From NCBI GenBank assembly GCA_017480565.1, contig JAFVAL010000040.1:62001-126000 (forward strand): a DNA stretch of 64,000 bases, written 5' to 3'. Origin of the DNA: Lachnospiraceae bacterium. GTDB taxonomy: Bacteria > Bacillota > Clostridia > Lachnospirales > Lachnospiraceae. The notes below the pieces were generated by a model. The model was not told where the DNA came from. It worked only from the letters and a program-made list of their open reading frames with translations, and ran no database searches. Shown here piece by piece: positions 27,662 through 35,145 of this stretch (the first letter of the stretch is position 1; every line of letters begins with the position of its first letter). Both the position numbers and the translations under genes were made by a program.

Positions 27662-30406
27662 TTACCGTTCTTCACTTTGCAGCTTTCTTGCTTTTAACCA
27701 CTTACCGGTCGCCTTATAGGCTTCCGCCAGCCATTTTCGGTTATTCTGTGTCTGCGGATGGCTAAGCCCCAAGGTCTCCTTGTAAGCTTGGTACGTTTTT
27801 TCTCCCAGTGTCACAGCTTCCTGCCACCTTCCCAGCTTCTCCAGATAACAAAATGCATTGTAGCCTGCAAGCAGGGTGGTCGGATGCTTCTCTCCCAACA
27901 GTTTCTTGCGCAACTCAAATACCTGTTGGCTCAGTTTCAATGCCTGCGGGATATCTCCGCACCCTTCGTAGTACAGTGCCAGATTGCCGAGAGAAAGCAC
28001 GGTCTGAGGATGTTCCTTGCCCAGCACCTCGCATCTCTTTTCGTAAGCTTCCTTCCCGTAGGAAAGCGCTTTTTTTGCTTCACCCAGCTTCCAGTAGCGC
28101 AGTGCGATTCCGTGAAGAGACTCTATCGTGTCCGGATGGCGCTCCCCAAAAAGACGTTTTCTCGTCTGCAAAACTTTTTCGGAATACTCCAGCGCTTTTC
28201 TTTCATTCCCTGTTGCACTGTAATAAAACGCAAGATTGTCCAGATTGATCAGGGTAAAAGGATGCTCTTCCCCGTACACCGCGCGCCTTCCCTCATAGGC
28301 CTCCAGCCCATAATGGATTGCCTCCTGATTCTTTCCCAGGTTAAATAGATAAACACTATAATCCGTGCAGGCACGAAGCGCGACCAGATCTCTCTTTCCA
28401 TTCATCCTCTGGAACGTATCATAGAGATCCTTTGCCATGTCCGCGGCTTCTTTATATTTCCCAAGATTTCCCAGCCGTTCACAGTACTCCACCTTCCGGT
28501 TCAGGGTCAGATAGTGGGTGCTCCCCATGGTTTTCGCGCTGCGCTCATAGGCGTTACGGCAGCTCTCCACGGCCTCCTGCAGGTCTCCGTTTTTATACTG
28601 ATAGGATCCCAGCTCGCTCAGCACACTCAGCGTCAACGGATGGTCCTCCCCCAGCAACTCTTTTTGCCCTTCGTAAGCCTTCTTTGCAAATGTGATCGCT
28701 CCCGGAAAGTTTCCCAGCGCACTCTCATATCTGGCTATGAAGACTTCGCTTTCAAACACCGACGGATGATTCTCTCCGTACACTTTTTTCTTCAGGCCAA
28801 GGGCTCCCTGTGCCAGAGCGAGCGCCTTTTTCGTCTCGCCAAGGTGATGCATACTTTCCGCATAGTTACTTGCATACAGTAATGTCCTCGGATGATCTTC
28901 TCCCAGAATCATCTGTGCCTTTGCAAATGCTTTCGCAAGCAATTCCTTTTCTTTCCGAAAATCACCGATGTTCCCGTAATATACCGCAAGGTTATTCAAA
29001 AACAGCAGAGCAGAGGGGTCCTCTTCCCCATAAATAGCTGTGCGTTTCTGATATACTTTCTCCCCGAAGCGGATCGCTTCCTGATACCTGCCGGCATTGC
29101 CGTAATAAAGCGCCAGATTGTTCAGCGCCGTAATTGTATCCTGATGGTCTTCGCCTAGATATTTTTCACATAGCGGATACACTTCCTCCATCTGTGCAAG
29201 CGCTTCATCACGTCTGCCGATCTCATACAGATAAAGAATATACGTAATTCTGGCTGCCAGCGTATCTGCCGACGTCTCCCCTGCCTTTTCGGTAAAGTAG
29301 CTGACAATCCTTCCCTGCCATTCGCATGCGCGTTTCAGATCTATCGTGGTACCGCTGCCCTCATGGTACATCTTGGCAAGCTTTGCCATCGCCTCATAAA
29401 GCCCTGCGTCTGCTGCTTTGGTGATCAACGTAAGCGCCCTCGCTTTATTCACTTCCACGTCAATCCCATCCAGATACGCAAGCCCAATCAGGAAATTGTG
29501 CAGCGGATCGTCAGCACTCTCCCGGAGCTTTGCAGACGAAATGAGCTCTTTTAACAGGCGATGTACGCTTCCTGCATCATTGGCATCCACACAGTCGGGA
29601 ATTTCCTCAAACTGTCTGGCCAGTTCTTTCTCATCCGTTTTCTTTGCCATCGCAGCCAAGATCGGCTTGCCAAGCTCTCTGGCAGCTGGATACTCTACAT
29701 TTCGCACATAATTCTCTTCATTGATCAGGTTAGGCGTCACAAGCAGCGCAAACAATTCGCTTTTTTTCATCGCCCGCTCGATGCTCTCATCGAAATGTTC
29801 CCCAGGCACCAGATACTCATCGTACCAGATCGCGATGTCCCTGTAGGAGGGATCACTATGAATCATGCGCATCAGCTGGTCTGCATACATACGGTCTTTC
29901 TTGCGGTAGCTTAGGAAAATGTATGCGCCAAAGGCAGTCTGAATCCGCTTGATCATCTCTTCGGAGAGAAGCACCGTATTCAAATACTTTTTCAGCTTCT
30001 CCTCATAGCTAACCCCGGTATCCGAAGCCGCATTCGGATCCAGGTACTGCACCGTGCCAAACTTCTGCCCGTAAAGCTCCAAAAGTCCGTCCTCTAAAAG
30101 AACCGGCAAAACCGGAATATGATGTTCCTTCGCAAAGGCAACATCCTGATCCATCGCCTGGTTCGGCGTCGACAAAAGCGCATAAGAAACTGGCACGACA
30201 AATAAGTTCATGCCCTGCAAATCCACTTCATAACTCTCCCACCGTGCACTCATATCCTCCGCATAATACACCGCGCAGTCATGTGCGGCAAATAAATCCT
30301 TACAGATCAGTCCCAACACTTTCGCATCCGACGGATGGGAGGTAAAGTACACTTTCGGCTTCCCCTTCGGCAGTGCATTTCCTTTGGTACGTACATTTAA
30401 ATCCAT
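27662..30406 (-). CDS. TIR - Sel1 - kinesin-light-chain-type TPR protein
   Basis: The 914-aa soluble protein has several modules. Residues 17-150 form a TIR-like fold (KVYFTSHPSDAKVLG, AVYYAEDMS, FVVPVSYALL) without clear catalytic residues. Residues 160-290 form a fuller TIR (AYIFLSYRKKDRMYADQL, WYDEYLVPGEHFDESI, NVEYPAARELGKPI), whose Glu in NVEYPAA is at the usual NADase position. Residues 305-375 hold Sel1-like repeats, and from 395 to the end there are about twelve TPRs of the kinesin-light-chain type (G-E-x-H-P-x-T-L recurring every 42 residues). The layout resembles bacterial TIR-TPR immune proteins; whether it is NADase-active or regulatory is not shown. Confidence 0.85.
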   Translation of the reverse strand: MDLNVRTKGNALPKGKPKVYFTSHPSDAKVLGLICKDLFAAHDCAVYYAEDMSARWESYEVDLQGMNLFVVPVSYALLSTPNQAMDQDVAFAKEHHIPVLPVLLEDGLLELYGQKFGTVQYLDPNAASDTGVSYEEKLKKYLNTVLLSEEMIKRIQTAFGAYIFLSYRKKDRMYADQLMRMIHSDPSYRDIAIWYDEYLVPGEHFDESIERAMKKSELFALLVTPNLINEENYVRNVEYPAARELGKPILAAMAKKTDEKELARQFEEIPDCVDANDAGSVHRLLKELISSAKLRESADDPLHNFLIGLAYLDGIDVEVNKARALTLITKAADAGLYEAMAKLAKMYHEGSGTTIDLKRACEWQGRIVSYFTEKAGETSADTLAARITYILYLYEIGRRDEALAQMEEVYPLCEKYLGEDHQDTITALNNLALYYGNAGRYQEAIRFGEKVYQKRTAIYGEEDPSALLFLNNLAVYYGNIGDFRKEKELLAKAFAKAQMILGEDHPRTLLYASNYAESMHHLGETKKALALAQGALGLKKKVYGENHPSVFESEVFIARYESALGNFPGAITFAKKAYEGQKELLGEDHPLTLSVLSELGSYQYKNGDLQEAVESCRNAYERSAKTMGSTHYLTLNRKVEYCERLGNLGKYKEAADMAKDLYDTFQRMNGKRDLVALRACTDYSVYLFNLGKNQEAIHYGLEAYEGRRAVYGEEHPFTLINLDNLAFYYSATGNERKALEYSEKVLQTRKRLFGERHPDTIESLHGIALRYWKLGEAKKALSYGKEAYEKRCEVLGKEHPQTVLSLGNLALYYEGCGDIPQALKLSQQVFELRKKLLGEKHPTTLLAGYNAFCYLEKLGRWQEAVTLGEKTYQAYKETLGLSHPQTQNNRKWLAEAYKATGKWLKARKLQSEER

Positions 30407-30483
30407 GATTCTCTTTCATCCTTTTTCTTGATTGACAGCTTTCTTTGTAACACCATTTTACCGCATTGTAGCCTGGAAATCTA

Positions 30484-30512
30484 TTGAAAATATTACTTCC
30501 CCCATTTATCAT
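30484..30512 (+). promoter_or_regulatory. promoter candidate for the PcfJ-like gene
   Basis: TTGAAA, 17 bp, TATCAT, about 45 nt before the start codon. Confidence 0.5.
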
Positions 30513-30563
30513 AGGGATTCCAACCGCAATGACCACTCTGCCATCGAAAGGAGGTCGTTACCG

Positions 30564-32393
30564 ATGAATACACGCATTTTCTATGTCACGATTCCCAACA
30601 CCACCGAAACCTACTGCAGCCTTTGCGGCAAGCGTGTGGCGTACAAAGATACCTACAATTTTAAGCAGCACGTTAAGCTCTATCACAACTACTATGATGC
30701 CGACGATGTGCATACCACCCCGGTCAGCGAATACAGTTATGCCTATGCATTTGAGGCAAAAGGCACCACGCTTTATTTACTGATCTGCGAAGTCTCCCTG
30801 GATGTTCGTCCCGGAATGCCTGACCGCTACAGCGGTGCGCACTGGAGGCCCGTTTTCCGGCTCGCGCTTCCGATGGACAAAAAAGAATGCAAAGTCCTTG
30901 AAAATGAAACCCTCCTGGACGCGGACGGATGGATCGAAAAGGTCAAGAACCGCTCCATTCCGCGGCTGACCAGAGAAACAGATCTTGAGATCATCCACGA
31001 AGCCTTCCCTTCGGTCGTAGACATCTACTCGCTTGATATGTTCTTTTACATTTACCTCACGCGAGGCTATCAGAGCAGGCAGCTCCTCGCGCCGGCACTC
31101 GCCCGCAAGCTGGTCACCTTTGATTTTCAGGAAATGCTCTCGCGCCTTAAAGAGTTAAAGCAGAAGAAGCGCATGGTGCCAAGACTCCCTGCCGTCTGCC
31201 AGCTGCACCGCGAGAAAGCGCATGGCCATCTGTTCTTAAAGCTTCTGGTGATGGATATCGATCACGATGACCAGGTCATCCCCTTCCTTTTCTGCGGCAC
31301 GGACTACATCTACACGCCGGAGGTCGGAAATTTCCGTCTGGGATACCTGCTTTCTTCCTCGCTCGTGTTGGATAAAGACTCCCTGCGCCTTGCCAGGATA
31401 TTTGCTAAAGCTTATCCCGAAACCTGCCTTTCGGGATATCTGGAACATGCCGAATCCCCCTGGGAACACCCGTGCAATCCCCTGGCACCCCTTCTTGGAG
31501 GAACCTACCACAAGCTTGTGGAACTCACCGCAAAAGCGGGGCTTTCCAAGTTCGCTGGGTATCTGGATCACCCCTATTTTAAGAAAGATCCGAACTCTTA
31601 CAAGAACTTAAAGGAAGTCTTTGGCGGACTGCCGCTTCGTTTTCTCAAAACACTAGGCAGCAGCGCCCTTACGGCTCCCTATCTGGATGCCTTCGCAGAT
31701 GTCAAGAAACGTAATCCTGCATTTTTGATCGAGCGTCTCAGCCCGTCTGGCGCGCATTTTCTTGTGGAGGCGGATATTGCCGATTACGGCAGACATGCGC
31801 ATCTGCAGTATGTCGGGGCGTTGCCGGATAAGCAGGTTCTTCGCATCCTGCGGTATGTCAATGCCCTCCCGCTCTATATGTATTACGAGTACCGCGACTA
31901 CATCAACCTTTGTGTGATGGCCGGAAATGAGTTCCGCTACGGCCTCATTCCTGCAGATCTGGGCGCGGCGCACGATCACATGGTTCTGCACGGTTCACGG
32001 ATGCACGATGCCAGACAATACGCGAAAGCATTTGACGAAAAGGTCCATGCGGATCCGTACCTGCGCCTTACCACCTCCGAGGAAGAAGAGCCCGAAGAGA
32101 GCCCTTACCGGATTCTTGCGCCGGAGAAAATCGACGATCTCTACGCAGAATCCACCCAGATGCACAACTGTGTGCGCACCTACGTCCCAGCCGTTGCCAA
32201 TGGACACACTTCCATCTATTTTCTGAGAAATAAAGCCGATCCCGATCAGTCTTTCGGAACGATCGAGGTCCGGGATCAGGCCATTTGTCAGGCAAAAGGA
32301 TTTGCCAATGCAAAGCTTCCTGCCACCGCGAGAAGACACGTCCGCTGTTGGGCAAAAGAAAAAGGGCTGGCCATCATGACACATGATTTATAA
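30564..32393 (+). CDS. PcfJ-like protein with N-terminal C2H2 zinc finger
   Basis: The 609-aa protein starts MNTRIFYVTIPNTTET after AAAGGAGGTCGTTACCG. A C2H2 finger lies near residues 15-42 (CSLCGKRV, then HVKLYH). A long helical region follows, and the C-terminal domain (about 515-600) carries the PcfJ pattern: STQMHNCVRTYV, then IYFLRNKADP and FGTIEVRDQAICQAKGFANA. PcfJ was first described on the conjugative plasmid pCF10, and homologues are spread on phages and mobile elements; the biochemical role is unclear. It is divergent from the TIR-TPR gene and precedes the reverse-transcriptase unit, inside what looks like an accessory island. Confidence 0.7.
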   Translation: MNTRIFYVTIPNTTETYCSLCGKRVAYKDTYNFKQHVKLYHNYYDADDVHTTPVSEYSYAYAFEAKGTTLYLLICEVSLDVRPGMPDRYSGAHWRPVFRLALPMDKKECKVLENETLLDADGWIEKVKNRSIPRLTRETDLEIIHEAFPSVVDIYSLDMFFYIYLTRGYQSRQLLAPALARKLVTFDFQEMLSRLKELKQKKRMVPRLPAVCQLHREKAHGHLFLKLLVMDIDHDDQVIPFLFCGTDYIYTPEVGNFRLGYLLSSSLVLDKDSLRLARIFAKAYPETCLSGYLEHAESPWEHPCNPLAPLLGGTYHKLVELTAKAGLSKFAGYLDHPYFKKDPNSYKNLKEVFGGLPLRFLKTLGSSALTAPYLDAFADVKKRNPAFLIERLSPSGAHFLVEADIADYGRHAHLQYVGALPDKQVLRILRYVNALPLYMYYEYRDYINLCVMAGNEFRYGLIPADLGAAHDHMVLHGSRMHDARQYAKAFDEKVHADPYLRLTTSEEEEPEESPYRILAPEKIDDLYAESTQMHNCVRTYVPAVANGHTSIYFLRNKADPDQSFGTIEVRDQAICQAKGFANAKLPATARRHVRCWAKEKGLAIMTHDL

Positions 32394-32402
32394 GCACATC
32401 CC

Positions 32403-32431
32403 TTTACACGTTCTTTCACACTTGTTATAAT
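32403..32431 (+). promoter_or_regulatory. promoter of the RT-associated ncRNA
   Basis: TTTACA, 17 bp, TATAAT. The predicted transcription start at about 32438 coincides with the first base of the ncRNA terminal stem. Confidence 0.8.
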
Positions 32432-32437
32432 CGAAAT

Positions 32438-32591
32438 GGCACAAGCCGATGCAGAAATGCGTCCGCGGAGGGCACAGCGCAGACGATATCAGCAGTAAAT
32501 TCTGCTTCGTTTTGCGGACAACGGTCTGCGTACGGTCCGGTGCAACGGCAGTAATTACTGCCGATTTAAAGGTTCGGCTTGTGCTTTTTTT
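32438..32591 (+). ncRNA. structured RNA (about 150 nt) preceding the RT operon
   Basis: The interval is framed by a perfect 11-bp stem, GCACAAGCCGA (32439-32449) with TCGGCTTGTGC (32574-32584), followed at once by seven T. Inside are GTCCGC/GCGGAC (32461/32514), CGCAGAC/GTCTGCG (32478/32524), AGCAG/CTGCT (32491/32502), GGAC/GTCC and the perfect hairpin CGGCAGT-AATT-ACTGCCG (32546-32563). Some of these pairings are mutually exclusive. No ORF is present. Its place directly before an accessory gene and a reverse transcriptase, and the pairing of its two ends, resemble a retron msr-msd, but this is inference. It could also be a leader with a terminator that attenuates the RT operon. Confidence 0.7.
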
Positions 32592-32614
32592 AGAATTCAT
32601 TTGGAGGGATTCCG

Positions 32615-33181
32615 ATGTCTATTTTTGATTTGCTTAAGAAGAAAAAACAGAATGATACGTATCAGCCGCAGCGCCCCGCGCCGGGTCAGGTTGGCTATGT
32701 GATCCCCAGCGGGAAAAAGGAAGAGAAGCCCGTATTTGCCGCGAATCCGGATGACCCGCATTATTACGGGATCTACGCAAACGGTGAGGGCGGTTATGAG
32801 TGGTTTGATCCCAGAGCTTCCCGCGAGCGTCAGATGGGCGGCTACAGTTACTACGACACTTCTTTGGTAAAGGAAAACTTCGCGGCCCTCTACCGCAGCA
32901 TGCTCCCGGAATACACGTTCCAAACCAATGCATCCCCGGACGCGGTGTTTGCCGTAGATGAACTGCGCAGCTGGCTGACTCCGATCGATTTTCTCTTCAC
33001 GAATGCGGACGGTGCACCGCTCCTTGCTGTACTGCTCGCAGATAAAAACCATCTCCGCAGCGGGATGTTTCGTTCGCTTAAGCGCAAAGGCATCCCTGTG
33101 ATCCGGTTCTTTGTCGATATGGTCAATTATGAGAGCTATGTCGTGGGACGCACCTACGATGAATTAAAGAAACACTCTTAA
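32615..33181 (+). CDS. RT-associated protein of unknown function, possible degenerate nuclease fold
   Basis: The 188-aa soluble protein follows GGAGGGATTCCG and sits 24 nt after the ncRNA and 1 nt before the RT gene, so it is translationally linked to the RT. The N-terminal 60 residues are basic and Pro-rich, the middle is aromatic (YGIYANGEGGYEWFDP). Residues 115-170 (TPIDFLFTNADGAPLLAVLL, then ADKNHLRSGMFRSLKRKGIP) recall the core of DUF2726/restriction-endonuclease-like proteins, with an expected Glu replaced by Leu. I cannot assign a function; effector, RT cofactor and RNA-binding protein all remain open. Confidence 0.7.
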   Translation: MSIFDLLKKKKQNDTYQPQRPAPGQVGYVIPSGKKEEKPVFAANPDDPHYYGIYANGEGGYEWFDPRASRERQMGGYSYYDTSLVKENFAALYRSMLPEYTFQTNASPDAVFAVDELRSWLTPIDFLFTNADGAPLLAVLLADKNHLRSGMFRSLKRKGIPVIRFFVDMVNYESYVVGRTYDELKKHS

Positions 33182-33182
33182 G

Positions 33183-34400
33183 ATGAACACAGACACCCGA
33201 AACGACAGCCTTCTATCAGAGCTCTCTGATAAGCTCGTCTGGCAGTCGTATCTGACACACAAACTGGCAAGCGGAACCCTCTCTAAAAAAGAAGAGGCTT
33301 CGCTTGCTGCTTTTATCCAGGAAAAACGATATCTGCCCATCGCTAAAAAACTTCAAAACGGAGCCTCTCTTGGCATCCCGCGCCGCATCGAGATCAACAA
33401 GATGCGCACCGGGAAGAAAAGGATTGTCTATGCATTTGCGCCGGAGGAAAACCTCGTGCTCGGCCTCATCGCTTGGCTTCTGCATCGCTATGATGCCTTA
33501 TTTGCACCGAATCTTTATTCCTTCAGACAGCGCAAATGTGCCAAAGACGCGGTGTGTCGGCTGATGTATGCGCCAGAGGCAAGGTGCGCCTACATCTACA
33601 AAGTAGACATTCACGATTATTTCAATTCGATTCCGCTTGAGAAGTTGTTTCCGATGCTGGAAGAAGTGCTTGCAGAGGATCCGCCGTTGCTTTCGTTTTT
33701 CAAGGCACTGCTTGCGGAGCCTCAGGTACTGGTCGATGGAAGAATCGAAGAAGTCCCCCAAAAAGGAATCATGGCGGGGCTTCCCGTGGCCGCTTTTCTC
33801 GCCAACCTGTACCTGAAAGATCTGGACTGGCACTTTGCAAAGGAGCACAAACTCTACGCGAGATATTCCGATGATATCATTATCCTTGAAAATGAAGAAA
33901 CTATGCTTGAGGCGGACGTTTCGTACATTCAGGCAAAGTTTCAGGAAAAAGGTCTGACGGTCAACCCGAAGAAGGAACACTACTATCTTCCCGGGGAGCC
34001 CTGGGAATTTCTAGGATTTCTCTGTAACGGCTCGGTTGTGGACATCTCTCCCGCCGCCAAGGAAAAGCTCAAAGGAAAGATGCGCCGCAAGTCGAGAGCT
34101 CTGCTGCGCTGGGGCGTTAGGAAAGAGCTGGCGCCCGAAAAAGCCATTCTCGGGTTTATCAGGCATTATAACCGCAAGCTCTACGACAATCCCGTGCACG
34201 GAGAACTGACGTGGTGCCGCTGGTACTTCCCTGTAATCAACACCGCGGAAAGCTTACATGAGCTCGACCGCTACATGCTGCAGTGCATCCGCTACATCAT
34301 GACAGGCAGACACTGCAAGAAAAACTATGCACTCTCCTACGAGAAGATCAAAGAGCTCGGCTATCGCAGCCTCGTGCATGAGTTTTATAAAATGCAGTAA
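33183..34400 (+). CDS. reverse transcriptase, group II-like or unclassified
   Basis: The 405-aa protein has the RT palm and fingers in order: GKKRIVYAFAPEENLVLGLI (RT1-2), YIYKVDIHDYFNSI (RT3, catalytic Asp), QKGIMAGLPVAAFLANLYL (RT4), LYARYSDDIIIL (RT5, catalytic Asp pair), GLTVNPKKEHYY and PWEFLGF (RT6-7). A basic helical thumb-like region follows (KMRRKSRALLRWG) with NPVHGELTWCRWYFP near residue 335. The retron-specific NAxxH and VTG motifs were not found, and no maturase or endonuclease domain or DGR-type repeats were seen. Three-part order ncRNA, accessory, RT suggests a dedicated system. Confidence 0.92.
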   Translation: MNTDTRNDSLLSELSDKLVWQSYLTHKLASGTLSKKEEASLAAFIQEKRYLPIAKKLQNGASLGIPRRIEINKMRTGKKRIVYAFAPEENLVLGLIAWLLHRYDALFAPNLYSFRQRKCAKDAVCRLMYAPEARCAYIYKVDIHDYFNSIPLEKLFPMLEEVLAEDPPLLSFFKALLAEPQVLVDGRIEEVPQKGIMAGLPVAAFLANLYLKDLDWHFAKEHKLYARYSDDIIILENEETMLEADVSYIQAKFQEKGLTVNPKKEHYYLPGEPWEFLGFLCNGSVVDISPAAKEKLKGKMRRKSRALLRWGVRKELAPEKAILGFIRHYNRKLYDNPVHGELTWCRWYFPVINTAESLHELDRYMLQCIRYIMTGRHCKKNYALSYEKIKELGYRSLVHEFYKMQ

Positions 34401-34402
34401 AA

Positions 34403-34911
34403 GGCCCCCGGTGACCTAACCGGGGGCTTTATCATCTTGTTCCATATTCAGTTTAACGATAGTCAACTCTGTCGAAGTTTTCTCTTAAATCAAATCTATG
34501 ATCTATACAAAATTGGTGATCTTCTCTTTTGTATCCTTCTGTAGAAAGATTGTCTCCCTGAAGCCAGGAACGAAATCCAGTCCCCCGAAAGGTCTCTCCT
34601 TGAAGTCTTAACCTGAGTATCGATCGTCGTCTGTTGTTATCCTGGATGGTGATGAAGCAATTCCATCATCGCGCTTTCTTCGACAGTGCTTGTATCTTCA
34701 CAACTTGCGATGTTATAGTTTTTTATCGTGGGATCTTCCACTCGCCATCATCTGACCATCCGCCATCACGTGCGTTTCATATTCTGTTGCCAATGGAATC
34801 ACCCTCCTATTCCGGAACCGATTCGTCCGCTTGACTATGTTCCTCACTAAAGTAGTTCCTTGTCCGGCTCACTTCCTTGGTGTCCGATCTACTTTCTTTA
34901 GCTCTCCTGTT
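34403..34911 (-). ncRNA. candidate large non-coding transcript (about 0.5 kb), convergent with the RT operon
   Basis: No ORF of 60 codons exists here on the minus strand, yet a consensus promoter points into it and a strong terminator ends it. The interval is richer in G and C than the A/T-rich sequence beyond 34930. Local pairings include AAAGTAG/CTACTTT (34889/34849), GGAAT/ATTCC and GATGATGG/CCATC-type stems. One short frame, a TTG start after GGAGG, ends after 26 codons. It could be a large structured RNA, a 5' remnant of a decayed gene, or an antisense regulator of the RT unit. I do not recognise the family. Confidence 0.5.
34404..34431. terminator. bidirectional terminator between the RT gene and the convergent transcript
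   Basis: GCCCCCGGT and ACCGGGGGC form a 9-bp stem with a 6-nt loop. TTT follows on the plus side and CTTTT on the minus side. Confidence 0.85.
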
Positions 34912-34917
34912 GTGAAT

Positions 34918-34946
34918 AATATATCAAACTCCGTTTTAATTGTCAA
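34918..34946 (-). promoter_or_regulatory. consensus promoter for the ORF-less transcript
   Basis: On the minus strand TTGACA, 17 bp, TATATT. Confidence 0.75.
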
Positions 34947-35044
34947 TACGATTTTGAAAATTTAACATAATATTCATATTTCTTTTTGAAAACGTCTGAA
35001 TATTTGTATTATTTAAATATAATTCCATCAATGCACCTACAAAT

Positions 35045-35091
35045 CAAAAGAGAATTGATACAATTATCCATATTGTCTCTACTCTCTTTTG
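35045..35091 (+). promoter_or_regulatory. nested hairpin in the A/T-rich leader region of the TIR gene
   Basis: CAAAAGAGA and TCTCTTTTG enclose an inner ACAAT/ATTGT stem, followed by TTTTTGG. The flanking 34950-35145 is very A/T-rich and holds no gene. Terminator-like or leader structure; the role is unclear. Confidence 0.4.
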
Positions 35092-35145
35092 TTTTTGGCT
35101 TTTTTATGTTATTGTAAATGTAACAGTTTTGTAAGGAGAACGCTT

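Noticed and set aside
33183..34400. Mobile group II intron or diversity-generating retroelement
   Set aside because: No domain V-like RNA, no maturase or endonuclease domain, and no template/variable repeat pair with adenine-biased differences was seen.
34740..34825. 26-codon minus-strand frame with TTG start after GGAGG
   Set aside because: Too short and without any recognisable feature; kept only as part of the ORF-less transcript.
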